From contig NZ_BDEL01000001.1 in the NCBI RefSeq assembly GCF_001685485.1, forward strand, positions 4,241,802 to 4,305,801: a stretch of 64,000 nt of DNA, read 5' to 3'. Source of the DNA: Formosa haliotis. Its GTDB lineage: Bacteria; Bacteroidota; Bacteroidia; Flavobacteriales; Flavobacteriaceae. The notes beneath the pieces are model-generated. The model was given only the letters and a program-made list of their open reading frames with translations. It did no database searches and was not told the origin of the DNA. Shown one piece after another: positions 60,516 through 64,000 of the stretch. Position 1 is the first letter of the stretch; each line of letters starts with the position of its first letter. A program made the position numbers and the translations under genes.

Positions 60516-62251
60516 AAAGAGGTTGTCTAAAAAGGCAGCCTCTTTTTTTTGGTTTAGATTTTATCAAAAGTTCAGTTTTTCGTATTTTAAAAGTATGAAA
60601 AGCAACATTGTATGGAAGACCAATAGTCAGACACAATTGAGTCTTCTTCCTCCGAGTTATGATGATTTTGTTCCAGAACATCACCCTGTGCGTATTGTAA
60701 ATAGTATTTTAAATCAGATAGACATTCGTTCTATAGAAAACACCTATAAAGGAGGTGGTACTTCTAGCTATCACCCAAGAGATTTACTCAAAATTTTAAT
60801 CTACGCCTATCTTCGTAATTTATATTCTTCTCGCAAAATAGAACAAGCCTTGGGAGAAAACGTTCATTTATGTGGCTTAGTGGTTGTATCCAACCCGATC
60901 ATAATACCATCAGTAATTTTCGTTCAGGAAAACTCAAAGGGAATTTTAAAAAGATATTTAATCAAGTTGTTATTCTCCTTGCTAAGGAAGGTTACTTGAG
61001 TTTAAAAGATATTTATGTTGATGGCACCAAAATAGAAGCCAATGCTAATCGCTATACTTTTGTATGGGGCAAAAGCATTAAAACCTCACGCTCACGTATT
61101 GAAAAACAACTCAAAGAACTATGGCGTTATGTAGAGACGGTATATGCAGAAGAAGAACAAAAGCCTAACGAGCCAGATAATTTTAAAGCGATAAATCCTG
61201 AGCAAGTCTCCCAAACCATAGATAAAATTAATCAAGCACTCCAAGGAAAAGAGATTGATAAAAAAGTGAAGCAAAAGCTTAACTATGCCAAAAGAACTGG
61301 CCTGGGAATATAGCAAAATATAATACCTACCAGCAGCACATGGGGAGTCGCAACTCAATGAGCAAGACAGATCCTGATGCTACTTTTATGAAAATGAAAG
61401 AAGACCATATGCTAAATGGACAGCTCAAACCAGGATATAATTTGCAAGCATCTACCAACAATCAGTTTATTACCAATTACACCCTTGCACAAACTACGGC
61501 AGATACCACCACACTTATAGAGCATACAGAAGATTTATTAAGGGATATGGCAAAGCTCCACAAGCCTTAACAGCAGATGCAGGTTATGGTAGTGATGAAA
61601 ATTACACCTATCTGGAAGATCAGAATATCGAAGCTTTTGTTAAGTACAATTACTTCCATAAAGAACAGTTAGATGAGAAACGAGGTAAGACTAAAAATCC
61701 ATTTGCAGCAGATAAACTTTTTTATAACCATAATACAGATACGTATTACTGTCCTATGGGACAACCTATGGAAAATATTGGTAGCTACATAAGACAAACA
61801 GCTACAGGATATGAACAAAAAATCGATAGATATCAGGCTAAGAATTGCTTCGGATGCCAGCTCCGGAGTCTCTGTCATCAATCAAAATACAACCGCATTA
61901 TAGAGAGGAATCACAAATTGGTTAGACTCAAAGCAAAAGCCAAACAAAAATTATTAAGCCCAGAAGGAGTTGCTCATAGAAAACAGCGTTGCTGGGATGT
62001 TGAAGCTGTTTTTGGTAATATTAAACACAATATGAACTTCAAAAGGTTTATGTTAAGGACTTGATAAAGTAATTACCGAAATAGGACTTATTGCAATGGC
62101 ACATAACCTTAAAAAAGTGAGTTTAGCCATATAAAATCACAGTGCCTATTTTTAACTAGACTCGAATTACTAAGTAAAAAAGAAAATCCTGATTAAACCC
62201 AAAATGTTCAAAAAATAAAAGGTCGCCTAATTGGTTTTAGACGACCTCTTT
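60516..62251 (+). mobile_element. IS1182-family insertion sequence
   Basis: The ends are inverted repeats AAAGAGGTTGTCTAAAA (60516-60532) and, read on the minus strand, AAAGAGGTCGTCTAAAA (62251-62235), one mismatch in 17. They enclose one transposase gene. Each end also folds on itself: GAGGTTG/CAGCCTC on the left and AGGTCG/CGACCT on the right, with T runs, so both ends can serve as terminators for the flanking genes. The element is about 1.74 kb. I cannot identify a target duplication with confidence. Confidence 0.8.
60595..62134 (+). pseudogene. IS1182-family transposase, broken by four indels
   Basis: The ATG at 60595 opens MKSNIVWKTNSQTQLSLLPPSYDDFVPEHHPVRIV, typical of IS1182 transposases. 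Then follow FMWLSGCIQPDHNTISNFRSGKL, IYVDGTKIEANANRYTFVWGK (DDE first Asp region), ADAGYGSDENY and CWDVEAVFGNIKHN (last acidic residue). The frame is lost near 60867, 61290, 61543 and 62057. Adding one base at each of the first three sites, and two G residues at the last, restores about 513 continuous residues. No premature stop codon caused by a substitution is seen. Confidence 0.85.
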
Positions 62252-62274
62252 TTTAGTTCATCCTTATACTAAGA

Positions 62275-63735
62275 TTATTTCTTTTTAGGAATCTCCTTTA
62301 AAATTTCAAGAACAAAGTTCCAATATTTCTGAACCGAAGTAATACTAGCACGTTCGTCTGGAGAATGTGCCCCTTTAATAGTTGGTCCAAAACTAATCAT
62401 TTCCATATCTGGGTAATTCGAACCTATAATACCACATTCTAATCCCGCATGACATGCCGCTACATGTGCTTTTTCGCCATGTAATCGCTCGTAAGTACTA
62501 TCTAACACTTTTAATATTGAAGATTCCATATTTGGCGCCCATCCAGGATAATCGCCAGAGCATTCAACTTCGCATCCTGTTAATTCAAAACAAGCACGTA
62601 ATGTATTAGCCAGATCTAATTTAGAACTCTCTACCGAAGAGCGTGTTAAGCATCCAACTTTTATCGTTCCGTCTTTTACAATAACACGGGCAATATTGTT
62701 AGAGGTTTCCACCAAACCTGGAATATCGGCACTCATACGAAATACGCCATTATGTGCCGCATATAAGGCTCTTGTAAATCCTTCCTGAACACCTAAATCC
62801 ATTATGGTTTCCGGAAGTTCTGTGGCTTCAACAAGAATCGTTAAATCGGGCTCCATAGTTTTTAATTCTTCTCTTATAGCATCCCCTAGTTGCTTTATTT
62901 CTAATTCGAAAGCCGCTTTATGGATTTCATCTATAGCAACATAGCTTTACTTTCTCTAGGAATTGCATTACGTAAACTACCGCCATCAATTTCAGAAATA
63001 CGTAAACCAAAATTTTCAAAGCCATCAAATAATAAACGGTTTAAAATCTTATTCGAGTTTCCTAACCCTTCATGAATTTGCATTCCCGAATGTCCGCCTT
63101 GCAAGCCTTTTACGTAATTTTATAACCAATTTTAAAATTCCGGCGTATCTTCTAGATTATAGGTTCGTGTGGCAGTAACATCAATTCCTCCTGCACAACC
63201 TACGCCAATTTCATCATCTTCCTCGGTATCTAAATTTAAAAGAATATTTCCTTTAACACGCCGCCTTTTAAACCTTGAGCCCCTGTCATTCCAGTTTCCT
63301 CATCTATAGTAAATAAAGCTTCAATTTCAGGGTGAACAATGTCTTTACTTTCAAGGATAGCCATAATGGTAGCCACGCCTAATCCGTTATCTGCTCCTAA
63401 AGTTGTTCCTTTAGCACGAACCCAATCGCCATCAACAAACATATCGATACCTTGAGTTGCAAAATCGAATTCGGTATCGTTATTCTTTTGATGCACCATA
63501 TCTAAATGCGATTGCATAACAATGGTTTCTCGGTCTTCCATACCCGCAGTAGCAGGTTTCCTAATTATTACATTTCCAACTTCATCTTCTATAGTTTCCA
63601 ATCCTAAAGACGTTCCAAATCTTTCATAAAGGCAATAACTTGCTCTTCTTTTTTTGAAGCTCTTGGAACTGCATTTAAATCTGCAAATTTATTCCAAATT
63701 GCTTTTGGTTCTAGTACTCTTATTTCTGAATTCAT
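62275..63735 (-). pseudogene. pepD: Aminoacyl-histidine dipeptidase (PepD, M20 family), broken by several indels
   Basis: The ATG at 63735 begins MNSEIRVLEPKAIWNKFADLNAVPR. Then come the metal-site motifs VMQSHLDMVHQKNN and TTLGADNGLGVATIMAIL, and IDEETGMTGAQGLKGG. The GLQGGHSGMQIHEGLGNSNK segment and HVAACHAGLECGIIG complete an M20 dipeptidase of about 485 residues that cleaves Xaa-His (carnosine-type) peptides. The frame is lost near 63615, 63253, 63112-63140 and 62940, nearly always by apparent loss of one base. Reading across the shifts gives a full, well-conserved enzyme, so sequence error is at least as likely as gene loss. Confidence 0.85.
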
Positions 63736-63810
63736 ACTTTCGTTTTATAATGTTACACAAAGGTACATATTAGCGGCAAGGTATTACAAACATTTACTTA
63801 TTTTTGAAGC

Positions 63811-64000
63811 ATGCTTAAAAACCCAAAAACATATCTAGCGTTTTCGCTATTACCGGTTTTATTTCCTTGTGAAATTTTTATCGAATTACCCCGAAATTAT
63901 AGAGCATTATTATAGTAATGGTATTTACCCTATAATTTCTAAAACGTTACGTTACGGCCTGGGTTGGATTCCGTTTTCGTTTGGTGATTTTGTATATGCC
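63811..64000 (+). pseudogene. DUF3810 domain protein, 5' part with an apparent one-base insertion (runs off the window)
   Basis: From the ATG at 63811 the frame reads MLKNPKTYLAFSLLPVLF. After a one-base shift at CC (63865-63866) it continues LVKFLSNYPEIIEHYYSNGIYPIISKTLRYGLGWIPFSFGDFVYA to the window end. This is the N-terminus of DUF3810 membrane proteins, which have several transmembrane helices and a zincin-like motif further on. It is divergent from pepD. Confidence 0.75.

Noticed and set aside
60472..60684. Minus-strand open frame over the left end of the IS element
   Set aside because: It is antisense to the transposase start and the terminal repeat, with no independent support.
60860..64000. 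Genuine pseudogene island next to an insertion sequence
   Set aside because: Indels without any nonsense substitutions across three genes, including the IS itself, fit sequence error better; kept as an alternative until reads are checked.

Overview
The window looks like a chromosomal segment of a marine-type member of the Flavobacteriaceae (Bacteroidota). The evidence is the low G+C content, TAnnTTTG-type -7 promoter boxes in front of many genes, lipoproteins with Bacteroidota-style signal peptides, a large secreted protein with a type IX secretion (T9SS) C-terminal sorting domain, a split YeeE/YedE pair, a fused alpha/beta 2-oxoacid dehydrogenase E1, and the linkage recF - lipoprotein - DUF721. 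Most genes are housekeeping or envelope functions. I see no tRNA, rRNA, CRISPR array or prophage.

Layout: 1-4.0 kb has the start of a CcoI-type copper P-ATPase divergent from an Fnr-like regulator, then a VWA/MoxR-type ATPase pair. 4.5-13.5 kb has exported proteins: a small lipoprotein, a 1277-residue T9SS substrate, a putative polysaccharide-lyase-like lipoprotein, and M1 and M28 peptidases. 13.5-17.6 kb is a trehalose locus: OtsA/OtsB, whose OtsB part is frameshifted twice, divergent from a GH15 enzyme. 17.7-24.1 kb is a fatty-acid beta-oxidation operon (MarR, FadB-type, four-helix-bundle protein, thiolase, acyl-CoA dehydrogenase) with a palindromic operator in its promoter; an acyl-CoA ligase follows at 26.0-27.8 kb. 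Between them lie two small lipoproteins, one followed by an attC-like palindromic repeat.

28.0-33.9 kb has a carboxypeptidase-regulatory-like protein, a DEAD-box RNA helicase with a structured leader, RdgB, Hpf, a DUF4421 protein and RlmH. 33.9-39.4 kb has the fused E1 and a frameshifted M1-like protein that lacks the zinc motif. 39.5-48.5 kb has LOG, UvrA, an OmpA/DUF937 fusion, AcpH, gamma-glutamyltransferase and two unknown proteins. 48.5-60.5 kb has GlmM, a LpxL/HtrB-type acyltransferase divergent from a rhomboid protease, a patatin/outer-membrane-barrel protein, DUF721, RecF, a TPR protein, RibH, a serine hydrolase, two YeeE/YedE proteins and DUF4870. 60.5-64 kb has an IS1182-type insertion sequence, PepD and the start of a DUF3810 gene, all broken by small indels.

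The items I find most worth a second look are: (a) an H-type pseudoknot predicted in the leader of the DEAD-box helicase gene; (b) a cassette-like lipoprotein gene bracketed by inverted boundary motifs and a long palindromic repeat; (c) a four-helix-bundle gene inserted in the fad operon and flanked by inverted repeats; (d) intergenic palindromes whose ends resemble the ends of the resident IS1182 element; and (e) a run of mostly one-base-loss frameshifts, dense after 60.8 kb, that looks more like consensus error than decay.
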